A stretch of DNA of 64,000 nucleotides, from positions 100,052-164,051 of the forward strand of contig NZ_JAMDHK010000006.1 in NCBI RefSeq assembly GCF_024721115.1, in the 5' to 3' direction. Source of the DNA: Salipiger pentaromativorans (lineage in GTDB: Bacteria; Pseudomonadota; Alphaproteobacteria; Rhodobacterales; Rhodobacteraceae). Position 1 is the stretch's first letter, and every line of letters begins with the position of its first letter. Of the stretch, positions 51,610 to 60,177 are shown piece after piece. Both the position numbers and the translations under genes were made by a program. A model generated the notes under the pieces. The model had not been told where the DNA came from, searched no databases, and saw only the letters and a program-made list of their open reading frames with translations.

Positions 51610-52328
51610 GGCGCATCCTCGACATCGGCAGCCAGACAGTATCCGCCGTTCCGCACCGTTTTGATGACACTGGGCCTAAGTACATCCGGCTCGATTTTGC
51701 GGCGGAGACGGCTGATCTGATTGTCGATGGTGCGATCCATCGGGCCTGCCGTCCGACCAGCGGTCAGGTCAAGCAACTGGTCACGGCTGAGCACCATCCT
51801 CGCGCGTTCCAGCAGGACCGCCAGCAATTTGAACTCGGAGGTCGTCAATGGGGTCTCGGTGGTGGACTCGTCAATCAGCACCTGCCGGTCGGTATCCAGT
51901 ATCCAGTGCGCAAAAGAGACTTTCCTCCCAGCGAGGCTTCCGGCCACAGGTTCGTCGCGGTTGCTTCTCCGAAGAACCGACTTGATGCGGGCGAGCAGTT
52001 CTCGTGGATTGAACGGCTTGGGGAGATAATCGTCCGCACCGATTTCCAGACCCACGATCCGATCCGTTTCCTCACCAAGCGCCGTCAGCATGATGATCGG
52101 AAGATCACCCTCTGGCGCAAGTCTGCGGCAAACCGACAAACCGTCCTCGCCCGGCATCATGACATCGAGCACGAGGAGGTCGAAGTGACCAGTGGCCAGC
52201 TTGGCATCCATCTCCACGGCATCCCTGGCGACGGTCGTGCGCATTCCGTTCTTCTCCAGGAAGCGCGCGACGCTTTCGCGTATCTGAGCGTGGTCGTCCA
52301 CGATAAGGATATGAGGTGGCGGTCCCAT
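51606..52328 (-). CDS. OmpR-family response regulator
   Basis: A 240-residue regulator with a receiver domain (phospho-acceptor Asp in 'DLLVLDVMMPGEDGLS', Lys in 'DDYLPKPFNPRELLARI') and an OmpR winged helix ('LTTSEFKLLAVLLERARMVL', 'DRTIDNQISRLRRKIEPD'). It leads an operon with the kinase, SHOCT and ccmF-G-H-I genes. Two inverted copies of the 10-bp-spaced repeat stand upstream at 52375-52390 and 52404-52419, as expected for autoregulation. The other copies at 30031 and 42820 mark probable targets. Confidence 0.92.
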   Translation of the reverse strand: MGPPPHILIVDDHAQIRESVARFLEKNGMRTTVARDAVEMDAKLATGHFDLLVLDVMMPGEDGLSVCRRLAPEGDLPIIMLTALGEETDRIVGLEIGADDYLPKPFNPRELLARIKSVLRRSNRDEPVAGSLAGRKVSFAHWILDTDRQVLIDESTTETPLTTSEFKLLAVLLERARMVLSRDQLLDLTAGRTAGPMDRTIDNQISRLRRKIEPDVLRPSVIKTVRNGGYCLAADVEDAP

Positions 52329-52374
52329 GGCGTCCTTCCTAGATCATCGTTGCATTCTGTTTCATGGGCAGAAT

Positions 52375-52390
52375 TGTAGCCGTTTGTATC
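52375..52390 (+). promoter_or_regulatory. Response-regulator box, first of a divergent pair
   Basis: TGTAGC-cgtt-TGTATC, half-sites 10 bp apart, 47-62 bases upstream of the response-regulator start. Its mirror copy is at 52404-52419, giving a symmetrical control region between the regulator operon and the rhodanese gene. Confidence 0.7.
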
Positions 52391-52403
52391 AGGTCAGTCC
52401 CTT

Positions 52404-52419
52404 GCTACAGATGGATACA
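52404..52419 (-). promoter_or_regulatory. Response-regulator box, second of a divergent pair
   Basis: On the minus strand TGTATC-catc-TGTAGC, half-sites 10 bp apart. It lies 98-113 bases upstream of the rhodanese start and is the mirror of the box at 52375-52390, with 13 bases between them. Confidence 0.7.
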
Positions 52420-52516
52420 AATCTGTGCCTGCACCGTGTCGTGCTCCCGGGTAGCGTCGCGCGTATGTTATGTGACCTTTGGGATCGCAACCGATCAAAG
52501 GATGAGGTTTTCGAAT

Positions 52517-52990
52517 ATGGCTCTTGATTTGAACCGGCGCCGTTTCGTTCTGGGTGCTCATATGACGGTGCTGACCGTCGCGGCGTCACCGCTGTTGGCG
52601 CAGAGCCGATCTGTCTGGTCGGCAGAGAATGCCTTTGACGCGCTTCTATCGGATACGGCGCGGATCATCGATGTCAGAACGCACAAAGAGTGGCAAGAAA
52701 CCGGCGTAGGTGCTGGTGTATGGCCGATAAGCATGCACGCGTCCGGTTTTCCGGACCGATTGTTCAGGGCCAAGGAACTGAGCGGTGATCGCACTGTTGG
52801 ACTGATCTGCGCCACTGGCGGACGCTCCGCATCGCTGCTTCGAGCGTTGAGACAAGCTGGTTATTCGGGCTACGCCGATATCTCGGAAGGGATGTTGGGA
52901 TCAGGCGAAGGGCCTGGCTGGATCGCATCGAACTTGCCGACCGTTCCGGTGGATGTCGCCCTGAACGGGTTGCCCCCCGCGTTGGCCTGA
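52517..52990 (+). CDS. TAT-secreted rhodanese-like protein
   Basis: A 157-residue protein with a twin-arginine signal 'LNRRRFVLGAHMTVLTVAA' and a single rhodanese domain: 'TARIIDVRTHKEWQETGVGA' and the active-site loop 'LICATGGRSASLLRAL', with the catalytic Cys present. Periplasmic rhodaneses transfer sulfane sulfur or bind metal through the loop Cys. It is divergent from the response-regulator operon and shares the box pair at 52375-52419, so it is probably part of the same regulon. Confidence 0.86.
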   Translation: MALDLNRRRFVLGAHMTVLTVAASPLLAQSRSVWSAENAFDALLSDTARIIDVRTHKEWQETGVGAGVWPISMHASGFPDRLFRAKELSGDRTVGLICATGGRSASLLRALRQAGYSGYADISEGMLGSGEGPGWIASNLPTVPVDVALNGLPPALA

Positions 52991-53078
52991 CCAGTGAAGA
53001 ATCAATTGGTCCCGTTGTGCTAAAAGCCTGATGTATGGTCAAATTGACCTGTTTGAACAGGAAGACGGGTTTGGGTGT

Positions 53079-53516
53079 ATGACCGAGTTGATGGCTATGT
53101 TTGTCGGAATATGCGCGGCGATCGTGATGGGAATTGTCCATCATTATGCGTTGTCGGGCATTCTGAAGTTTTCCCCGCAGCGGTCGGATGGCTCCGGCTT
53201 TCGGATCATCCTGACGTTTTCCACGTTGCTGTTGCTGCATGTCTTGGAACTTGTGACGCTCGCCGTGTTCAACACGATGGTGGTGGCAAGCGTTCTGCCG
53301 CAATCGTTCAGCAACAGCCCTCCGATGTTTCAGGATGTTCTCTATGTTACGGGCATCTCGTTCTCGACCCTTGGCTATTCGTCCATAGAGGTGGTCGGAC
53401 CCTTTCGACTATTGCTGATGCTGCAATCGCTTTTGGGCTTCATGTTGCTGACCTGGTCAGCGACGTTTCTTTACTCAGCCTGCCAGCAAGTCTGGCAGAA
53501 GGCGAAAGATGACTGA
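53079..53516 (+). CDS. Membrane protein with ion-channel-like pore segment
   Basis: A 145-residue protein with three or four hydrophobic segments and a pore-like stretch 'VTGISFSTLGYSSIEVVGPF' (about residues 88-107), similar to the P-loop of two-helix ion channels but with LGY in place of the potassium filter GYG. The ATG at 53079 is chosen over 53031, which adds a polar leader. It follows the rhodanese gene. The substrate is unknown. A palindrome cctgtttgaacagg lies just upstream of the start. Confidence 0.62.
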   Translation: MTELMAMFVGICAAIVMGIVHHYALSGILKFSPQRSDGSGFRIILTFSTLLLLHVLELVTLAVFNTMVVASVLPQSFSNSPPMFQDVLYVTGISFSTLGYSSIEVVGPFRLLLMLQSLLGFMLLTWSATFLYSACQQVWQKAKDD

Positions 53517-53639
53517 AAATCGCCACGCGCGTCGGACATGAGCTTGGCGTCAGCGTCAAATACGTCCTGATATCGGTCCTTTGACCTCACCGTGGAACGG
53601 TTGAGTGAGCGCTGCGTTGCGCGCGTGGATGAATAGCCC

Positions 53640-53670
53640 TTGACCTTCCAGTTGCTGGAATCCCTAGGTA
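53640..53670 (+). promoter_or_regulatory. CueR-type promoter of the 53.7-55.1 kb operon
   Basis: -35 TTGACC, 19-bp spacer with the dyad TTCCAGTTGCTGGAA, -10 TAGGTA. The -10 ends seven bases before the ATG at 53678, which predicts an almost leaderless transcript. Confidence 0.87.
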
Positions 53671-53677
53671 CAAAGCC

Positions 53678-54127
53678 ATGGCACAGATTTTCGAAAAGAC
53701 AGGCGATCACGTATCGCACCATCGACACGGGGATATCTTGAAATCTCCCGTATGGGTTGGCGTGTTGCTTGTCGTTCTCACATTGCCGGCTCACCTTTTT
53801 TTGGATGAGCAAAGCTCGATAGCTCTTGCTTCGATCACGCTTGCTTTGATTGGCGGTGCCTATATCGGCTTTGGCGCTGCGGACGGCAGAGCGCGCGTGT
53901 TCTGGGCAGAGCTCGCGGTCGCCCTTTTGTTCGGCTTAGCAGCGTTCCTGGGGCTGATATGGCAGTGGGCCTTCCTCCCCTTGGGCTTGGCCCTTCACGC
54001 CCTTTGGGACATGTCACACCACAATTCTTATCGTCTCGCCCGGATTCCGAACTGGTATATTCCATTCTGCGTGGCCTTTGACCTTTTGGCAGCGACGTTC
54101 TTCGTTCTGCTCTATGCCGTGTTTTGA
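53678..54127 (+). CDS. Multi-spanning membrane protein with His-rich N-terminus
   Basis: A 149-residue protein with a short His-rich start 'TGDHVSHHRHGD', then about five hydrophobic helices and a conserved-looking 'LALHALWDMSHHNSYRLARI' with three His. No named family is recognised. It is first behind the copper-class promoter and its start codon falls at the predicted transcription start. A TTG at codon 22 with GGGGA upstream is an alternative start that would remove the His-rich tail. A metal-handling role is inferred from control and His content. Confidence 0.6.
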   Translation: MAQIFEKTGDHVSHHRHGDILKSPVWVGVLLVVLTLPAHLFLDEQSSIALASITLALIGGAYIGFGAADGRARVFWAELAVALLFGLAAFLGLIWQWAFLPLGLALHALWDMSHHNSYRLARIPNWYIPFCVAFDLLAATFFVLLYAVF

Positions 54128-54130
54128 TCC

Positions 54131-54793
54131 ATGATGATGCGCATCCTTCTTATGGCGGTGTTCCTGATGGGAGTCGTCGCATTGGCCTTCCCGGACGTCC
54201 TTGGCGTTGACATTCGCCTGCCGGATCGCGCGGAAATTGACCGCTGGATCGAGGCGGCAGGTCTTGCCGGACCAATTGTCATCGTGGCGCTCATGACAAT
54301 CGCTATTGTCGCAAGCCCCCTGCCCTCGGCGCCAATCGCACTCGCCGCCGGAGCGGCTTATGGACACACGTACGGGACGCTCTTCGTCGTTCTAGGTGCG
54401 GAACTCGGTGCGCTTGCCGCCTTTGGTCTGGCCCGCGGCTTGGGTCGTCCCTTCGTTGAGCGTCATCTCGGTCAGAAGATTAACGCAGGCCTGTTCGGGT
54501 CCCAGAACACTCTGACCTTCCTGGTCTTCGGCAGTCGCCTGCTGCCGTTTCTGTCCTTCGATATGATCAGTTACGCCGCAGGTCTGAGCAAGCTGCATCT
54601 TTGGAGGTTCGCGCTGGCCACGATGGCCGGGATTATTCCAGCGAGTTTCTTGCTCGCTCACATGGGCAGCCAGGCGATGAACGGCGATGCCCGCACTGCC
54701 ACATGGACCGCACTTGCGCTGGGTGGCTTTACCGGCCTGTCGGTTCTCTTCGCCGCGACGCGAAAGACCGGTACGAAACGGAAGGAGAGCTGA
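54131..54793 (+). CDS. TVP38/TMEM64 (DedA-like) family membrane protein
   Basis: A 220-residue protein of the SNARE-associated/TVP38 family with 'IALAAGAAYGHTYGTLFVVL', 'GAELGALAAFGLARGLG' and 'FGSRLLPFLSFDMISYAAGL'. In mercury and copper islands such proteins (MerTP-linked or 'TVP38' types) recur, and some DedA relatives move phospholipid. Function here is not known. It starts three bases after the previous gene and is followed by a CDF gene at two bases. Confidence 0.82.
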   Translation: MMMRILLMAVFLMGVVALAFPDVLGVDIRLPDRAEIDRWIEAAGLAGPIVIVALMTIAIVASPLPSAPIALAAGAAYGHTYGTLFVVLGAELGALAAFGLARGLGRPFVERHLGQKINAGLFGSQNTLTFLVFGSRLLPFLSFDMISYAAGLSKLHLWRFALATMAGIIPASFLLAHMGSQAMNGDARTATWTALALGGFTGLSVLFAATRKTGTKRKES

Positions 54794-54794
54794 T

Positions 54795-55160
54795 ATGGCC
54801 AGTCATTCCCACGCCGGGCATATGCCGAGTTCCGGCAAGGCCCTTGTGATTTCGGCCTGGCTCACCGGCGTCTACTTCGTGATTGAACTGGCCGTCGGGC
54901 TCTGGACTGGCTCGATTGCCGTCCTGTCGGATGCGTTTCACACCCTGTCGGCGGTTGGCGGCGTTCTGGTGGCCATCATCGCGCAGCGCATTGCGCGCCG
55001 CCCGGCGGATTCGGCGCGGAGTTTCGGCTGGTACCGCGCCGAGATCATCGGGGCACTGGTGAATGGCGGCTTTCTTCTCGGTATGGCGCTTCTGGTGATC
55101 TGGATGGGCGCGATGCGGCTCGGGAATCCGATTCACCTGGTGTCGCGTTGCCCTTTAATC
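54795..55160 (+). pseudogene. CDF efflux gene truncated by the ISL3 element
   Basis: The ATG at 54795 opens a CDF protein with a His-containing start 'ASHSHAGHMPSSGKALVISA', the first zinc-site helix 'LSDAFHTLSAVGGVLV' and 'RPADSARSFGWYRAEIIGAL'. At about residue 118 ('GNPIHL') the frame enters the IS at 55161 and stops at 55193. The remaining two thirds are absent on the far side of the IS, where merA flanking DNA follows. So insertion was accompanied or followed by a deletion. Confidence 0.85.
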
Positions 55161-56848
55161 GGCTCTGCCTCAATCTGTGTGGTGGAACGGTAGCATTCTC
55201 GCCCGCAACAATTCTGGACCGGCTCGGCCGTACATGGCGCGTTTGAGGGTCTTCAGGCGATTGATCTGACCTTCTGCTTGGCCGTTGCTCCAGGGCATCT
55301 CGATGGCGTTTTTGACGGCTTCGTAGTCCCGGTTCACTGTGCGGGCAAAGCGCACGATGGGCGCCAGGTCGGTTTCGATCGCGTCGTCGATCCATGCAGG
55401 GAGCGGGTCTGCCACGCGGCCGCGCAGGATACCATTGAACCGCATGGCGAGGCTGCGCATCGATACGAAGGCGGGAGAGCGGGTCTTGAGCGCATCGACT
55501 TTACGCGCCTGATCCGAGGTGAGCTTGCCGCGCGGTTTGATGCACAGCGCGGCCGCGATGACCGGGGAGATCGCGTGCCCCGTTTCCGGGTCCCGAACCG
55601 GCTCCAGGATCTTGTGTTCTACCTTGGGATCGCTCGCTTGCTGTTCGGCTCTGCGCCAACCCGCCAGCAGCCGCTGCAAATGCGACTGGCTCCCCTCGTA
55701 ACCACGCTCTTGGATCAGACTGAAAAGGGCGCTGCCAGTTCGAATGCCCTCCTTCCAGCTTTGGCTCAGGAACTCTTCAAAATACCATGGCGAACTCGGC
55801 TTCAAAGCGGCCCGCCTGCGGTCCGGTGGTGTTTCGAACTGCAGCCATTTCGCGATGCTGCGACGCGGAAACCCTGTTCGCCGCCCGATCTCGCTGCAGG
55901 AAAGTCCCTGATTTCGGAGCGCATGGATGGTGGTGAAAATCTCTTCCCGGGACGTCCTGTGCGCAAGGCGGGACTTCAGAAGGCTTCCGGCTGCGGTGAT
56001 GTTGTCGGCGTCGGACAGCAGCGCCCTGCCGGTGGCACGGCCGTGAAGGTTCATCTGTTCCTCAATGGCCTGCCGCAGGTTTTGCACGATATGGAACCGG
56101 TCGGCGACCTGCTTTGCCTGCGGTGCCCCTTGCCGGGCAGCCTTGGCGTAGAGACCGCACCGATCTCTGCTGATCACTTCCACCTCGGGGTGTCGCTTTA
56201 GTCAGTTGGTGCAGGTGACGACATCTCGATCCTCGAGGATGTCGATGACCACGCGACGCTCCAGATCCACGATGATCGTGCCGTAGGTTTGCGATTTCCG
56301 CCAGCTCCAATCGTCGATCCCGATGATTGTCGGCGCCTCGGTGGTGCCTTGAGCACACCTTTTCAGCTGCCTGAGCACCGTGTCATCGCTGACCCCAAGG
56401 CCCAAACGATGCAACAACCGCTCCGCAGGCCGTCCGCCTGTCGCATGCCCAAGATGGCCGACAATCTCCCCTACACGCGAAGTACGACGTGCAAATGGAC
56501 GCGCAATCGAGCTGATCTGGTCCGAGAAAGTCCGGCGCGGGCAAGCAGGCGCCAAACATCGCCAACGGCAAACTGCGAGATCAACCGTTACCGCGTCTCC
56601 ATGCGCGGGATAATCCTGCAGCCACCGACGCCGCCAGCCATGACGTCGGCGTGAATGCAATCCACAGTCTGGGCAAATGCCGTTGGGTGCCAAGACGCCA
56701 GATACAATCCACCCGCCGGATTCACTTCGTTCAACGCTTTGAACTGCAACATCGCTGCCCGGCGACCAGTGCTTCTTCGAACTCACAACTATCCCTCCTG
56801 AATTTTCCAGTTTCAGGATAGTTGCGCCACACAAAGTGAGGCAGAGCC
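55161..56848 (-). mobile_element. ISL3-family insertion sequence
   Basis: An element of about 1.69 kb with inverted ends ggctctgcctcaatctgtgt (55161) and, on the minus strand from 56848, GGCTCTGCCTCACTTTGTGT. It carries one transposase gene. No matching 8-bp direct repeat is seen at the borders (ctttaatc against caattaag). Instead the inverted similarity continues outward for another 15-20 bases (cgcgttgcccttt against cgcgtagccctt). That suggests a rearranged or larger end structure. Confidence 0.85.
55170..56834 (-). pseudogene. ISL3-family transposase with an in-frame opal stop
   Basis: One frame of 554 codons encodes an ISL3 transposase: N-terminal zinc finger 'CPDCGLHSRRRHGWRRRWLQ', first catalytic Asp in 'IIGIDDWSWRKSQTYGTIIV', second Asp in 'EVISRDRCGLYAKAARQGAP' and Glu in 'MPWSNGQAEGQINRLKTLKR'. 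At 56202-56204 a TGA follows 'EDRDVVTCTN' where the family has Trp ('WL-x-HP-VEVISRDR'). Frames on both sides join without shift. A TGG to TGA change is the simplest reading. The element is probably immobile unless the stop is read through. Confidence 0.88.
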
Positions 56849-56927
56849 CAATTAAGGGCTACGCGACGCGATCAACGCACCGGGAAGTGTCGACAGAAGA
56901 TCGGTCCTTTCCTTCAGCACCATGGCA

Positions 56928-58385
56928 TTACCCCGCGCAGCAGCTGAGTTTGGCCACATCCTTGTCGAAAGTCTGGGCCGCAAGTTTCAGCCCTTCAACC
57001 GTGGTCAGATATGGGAAAATCGTTTCGCCGAGGGCCTTGGAGGTCATGCCGAACTTGAGCGCCATTGCCAGCGTCTGGATCGTGTCCGAGCCTTCGGGCG
57101 CCACGATCTGGCCGCCCAGCAGGCGGTCGGTCTTGGCGTCGGCCACCAGCTTGATCACGCCGCGGGTGTTGCGGGCCGCGGCGGCGCGCGGGACGTTGTC
57201 GAGCGTGATCACGCTGATCTTGACCTCGTGCCCCGCCGCCTTGGCCCCAGCCTCTGAAACGCCGACACCGGCCACTTGCGGGTCGGTGAACACGACCCAT
57301 GGCATCGCCGCATTCTCATAGCGCATTGGCTCCAGTCCAAGGGCATTGTTGATTGCCACCTTGGCACCGTAGGCGGCCATGTAGACGAACTGGTCACGGT
57401 CGGTGACATCGCCCGCCGCCCAGACGCCGGCCCGCGTCGTGGCCATGTCAGGACCGACCTTGATCGAGCCGCGCGCGTCGGTCTCTATCCCGAGGTCTTC
57501 CAACCCGAGGTTCTCGGAATTGGCCACCCGTCCGGTGGTCACAACCAGCCGTTCGGCGGACAAAACCTCGGTCTTTCCATCGCGTTCGACAGTCAGAATG
57601 ACGCCGCCCGCAGCTTTCGCGGCCGAGACGTAAGCAAGACCGGTCTCGACCGCGATGCCTTCGGTCTTCAGCGCTTGCGTCAGCGCCTGGGCCACCTCCG
57701 GCTCGGCGCCGGGCAGAAGGCGCGAGCGGGTCACAAGCGTGACTTTCACCCCCAGCCTTGAGGCCATCTGCGCCAACTCGCAGCCGATATAGCCGCCGCC
57801 CAGCACAATGATGCTTTCGGGTCGGTCGGGCAGGGTCAGCAGACCGGTGGAATCGAGGGTCTCCACGGTGTCGATGCCTTTGATGGCAGGTTGATGGGGG
57901 CGCGAGCCGGTGGCGATCAGGATGCGCGGGGCGGATATCACCCGCCCGCCGACAGCGACGCCACCCTCGACCAATCGCGCCGGGCCGTCCTCGATATAGG
58001 TGACGTTCTCATAGGCGGGCAGCAGGTCGATATATTTCTTGTGCCGCATCTCCGCGACCAGATCGGTCGTGCCTTTCACAACGGCTGGCCAATCCACCGC
58101 ATGTTCGCAGGACGCAATGCCCGGGAACCGGGCAGCGGACGCGCCACCATGGGCCGCCTCTGCGGCGCGGATCATCGCCTTGGACGGAACGCAGCCGACG
58201 TTCACGCAGGTGCCGCCGATGGTGCCGTGCCCGACAAGCGCCACCCGCTTTCCGGCTTCAGCTGCAGTGATCGAAGCCGAGAACCCGGCAGAGCCCGCAC
58301 CGACGACGATCAGGTCATAACTGTCGGCGCCGACATCCTTCGAAGAGCAGCAATCATGTTCCTTGACGGTTTGATCCATTTTCAT
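56928..58385 (-). CDS. merA: Mercuric reductase MerA
   Basis: A 485-residue flavin disulfide reductase that reduces Hg(II) to Hg(0) with NADPH. The redox pair is in 'GGTCVNVGCVPSKAMI' and the C-terminal Hg-binding vicinal pair is 'AKLSCCAG'. FAD and NADPH sites are 'DLIVVGAGSAGFSASI' and 'IIVLGGGYIGCELAQM'. The N-terminal HMA domain of longer MerA forms is missing and replaced by a short 'EHDCCSS' tail. It is the last gene of the minus-strand mer operon, 51 bases after the oxidoreductase gene. Confidence 0.95.
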   Translation of the reverse strand: MKMDQTVKEHDCCSSKDVGADSYDLIVVGAGSAGFSASITAAEAGKRVALVGHGTIGGTCVNVGCVPSKAMIRAAEAAHGGASAARFPGIASCEHAVDWPAVVKGTTDLVAEMRHKKYIDLLPAYENVTYIEDGPARLVEGGVAVGGRVISAPRILIATGSRPHQPAIKGIDTVETLDSTGLLTLPDRPESIIVLGGGYIGCELAQMASRLGVKVTLVTRSRLLPGAEPEVAQALTQALKTEGIAVETGLAYVSAAKAAGGVILTVERDGKTEVLSAERLVVTTGRVANSENLGLEDLGIETDARGSIKVGPDMATTRAGVWAAGDVTDRDQFVYMAAYGAKVAINNALGLEPMRYENAAMPWVVFTDPQVAGVGVSEAGAKAAGHEVKISVITLDNVPRAAAARNTRGVIKLVADAKTDRLLGGQIVAPEGSDTIQTLAMALKFGMTSKALGETIFPYLTTVEGLKLAAQTFDKDVAKLSCCAG

Positions 58386-58436
58386 TTCCTTTACTTGAAC
58401 CGGGCGCCACCATCTTGGCGGCGGTCAAATTTCAAT

Positions 58437-59786
58437 TCACACCATCGACCCGATGTCGGAGGCGTAACTGGGATAAGCGAAAATCATCGCCTTGATCTGA
58501 TTTGCGGTCTGCCCGGCACCCATGGCCATGGCGAAAAGATTGATCTGCTCCTCGGCTCCTGGTCCGATCAGGTGCGCGCCGAGTATTTGCCCGCTGCCCC
58601 GTTCGACAAGAACCTTGAATCCGGTGTGTTTCGCGCCGACGCGCAGCGACGAATACCAGCCCTCCGTCTTCTCGAAATGCACATCGAACTTCAGCCCCTG
58701 CTCCCTGGCCGCCGCTTCCGACAAGCCCACGGTAGCAACCATGGGCAGGGTGAAGACCACTGACGGGATCGGCGGATACTTGATCTCCCGCGCGTCCTTG
58801 CCGCCCAGAATGTTCTTCCCCGCGATGCGTCCCTCTGCCGCCGAGACCGGGGTCAGATTCAACCCGCTATCAGCGCAGTCGCCGGCCGCGAAAATGGCCG
58901 GGTTGGTGGCGCGCATCGCGTCGCTCACCTTGATGCCACGGCGTGAGTATTCGACTCCAGCGGCCTCGAGGTTCAGCCCGTCTATGTTGGGCACGCGGCC
59001 GGTGCCATGCACCACCAGATCGCAAGTGATCGTTTCGGTGCCGTCGTGACGTTCCACGGTGACCACGACTTCGTCGCCCTGTTTCTCGATCTTCGCCACC
59101 TTCGCTTTGGTGCGCAGATCGACGCCCAGCTCTGCGGTCGCCTCGACCAGCATCGCGACCAGATCGGGATCAAAGTTGCCCAGGGGGCGGTCCATCATCT
59201 CCAGCACGGTCACCTCGCGCGCGCCCGCGCGCTTGGCCACATGGGCGAATTCCATCGCGATGAACCCGCCGCCGACAAAGGCGATGCGGTCGGGACGCTC
59301 GGGCAGTTCCAGGAAATCGGTCGAGGTGGCGAGATACTCCTCGCCCGGGATGTTCAGCGTCATCGGTCGGGCACCGGTGGCGATGTGGAAATGCTTCGCC
59401 CTCAGGGTCTCGCCGTTCAACTCGATCGCATCGGGGCCGGTAAACCGTACCTCTCCGTGCAAGACGTCGATCCCGGCCTTTTCCAGCCCGGCCTCGATGC
59501 GCGGTGGCATCGCGTCGGTGAAGCTGCGCTTGAAGGCGATCATGTCGGACCAGTTGACCGAAGGCTGCGCCTCCAGCCCCTTGCCCTTCATGTTTTCCGC
59601 CCACTCGACGCCCTCGGTGACGGCGATCAGCATCTTCTTGGGATCGCAACCGCGCAGGGCGCAGGTGCCGCCATGGGGCTCGCTGTCGATGCTGGCGACG
59701 CTCCAGCCGGCATTCGCCGCCATCCGGGCGACGCCATTGCCACCGGTTCCACCGCCGATCACGATAAGGTCGTAGCTCTTCGTCAT
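58437..59786 (-). CDS. MerA-like/glutathione reductase-family oxidoreductase
   Basis: A 449-residue FAD/NAD(P) disulfide reductase. The active site is 'GGTCALRGCDPKKMLI', so both redox Cys are kept, but the C-terminus ends 'SYASDIGSMV' without the CC pair of MerA. FAD and NADPH motifs are 'DLIVIGGGTGGNGVARM' and 'RIAFVGGGFIAMEFAHV'. It lies inside the mer operon between merF and merA. A role in reducing a low-molecular thiol or handling Hg-thiol adducts is plausible but unproven. Confidence 0.85.
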   Translation of the reverse strand: MTKSYDLIVIGGGTGGNGVARMAANAGWSVASIDSEPHGGTCALRGCDPKKMLIAVTEGVEWAENMKGKGLEAQPSVNWSDMIAFKRSFTDAMPPRIEAGLEKAGIDVLHGEVRFTGPDAIELNGETLRAKHFHIATGARPMTLNIPGEEYLATSTDFLELPERPDRIAFVGGGFIAMEFAHVAKRAGAREVTVLEMMDRPLGNFDPDLVAMLVEATAELGVDLRTKAKVAKIEKQGDEVVVTVERHDGTETITCDLVVHGTGRVPNIDGLNLEAAGVEYSRRGIKVSDAMRATNPAIFAAGDCADSGLNLTPVSAAEGRIAGKNILGGKDAREIKYPPIPSVVFTLPMVATVGLSEAAAREQGLKFDVHFEKTEGWYSSLRVGAKHTGFKVLVERGSGQILGAHLIGPGAEEQINLFAMAMGAGQTANQIKAMIFAYPSYASDIGSMV

Positions 59787-59849
59787 AAGGTTTTTCTCTT
59801 CAATGCTTTGTCTGAGGCGCTATTTGGATGGATGTCAGCCCAGTTTCCC

Positions 59850-60080
59850 TCAGGACGCCGAGCCGCGCGCGTTCTTGCGCCAGAGCGCGTAAATGGTCAG
59901 CAGGATAAAGATGCCCAGTGCCGGAAACAGCACGAGGTCGAGATATCCGACGACGGCGGCCAGGCCGACCGCGCCGAAGAGGATCACCAAAATGGGCGTA
60001 AAGCAGCAGAGCGCCACAATGATGGTGCCGATGATGCCCACTTTCAAAAGGCCGTTCGAAGATGTGTCGTCTGAAGGCAT
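59850..60080 (-). CDS. merF: Mercury transporter MerF
   Basis: A 76-residue two-helix membrane protein with the vicinal Cys pair 'IVALCCFTPILVILFGAVGL' in helix 1 and a second helix 'LVLFPALGIFILLTIYALW'. MerF imports Hg(II) from periplasm to MerA. The ATG at 60080 is preferred; 60098 would add six residues and has no ribosome site. The longer open frame to 60314 runs through the next gene. It is downstream of merT and merP, giving the cell two Hg importers. Confidence 0.88.
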   Translation of the reverse strand: MPSDDTSSNGLLKVGIIGTIIVALCCFTPILVILFGAVGLAAVVGYLDLVLFPALGIFILLTIYALWRKNARGSAS

Positions 60081-60177
60081 CGTAATTTGTTTCCTCATGT
60101 CTGGTGCATCAATTGCGTGGTGCCACCGGATCCGGGATCGACCCGAACAGCCCAAAGACCTGTGCCGGTGCGTTGCT

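Noticed and set aside
53044..53070. TTGACC followed by cctgtttgaacagg before the channel-like gene as another MerR promoter
   Set aside because: The dyad does not match any of the three classes and no -10 sits 19 bp downstream.
55153..56856. 8-bp target-site duplication for the ISL3 element
   Set aside because: The flanking octamers ctttaatc and caattaag do not match as direct repeats.
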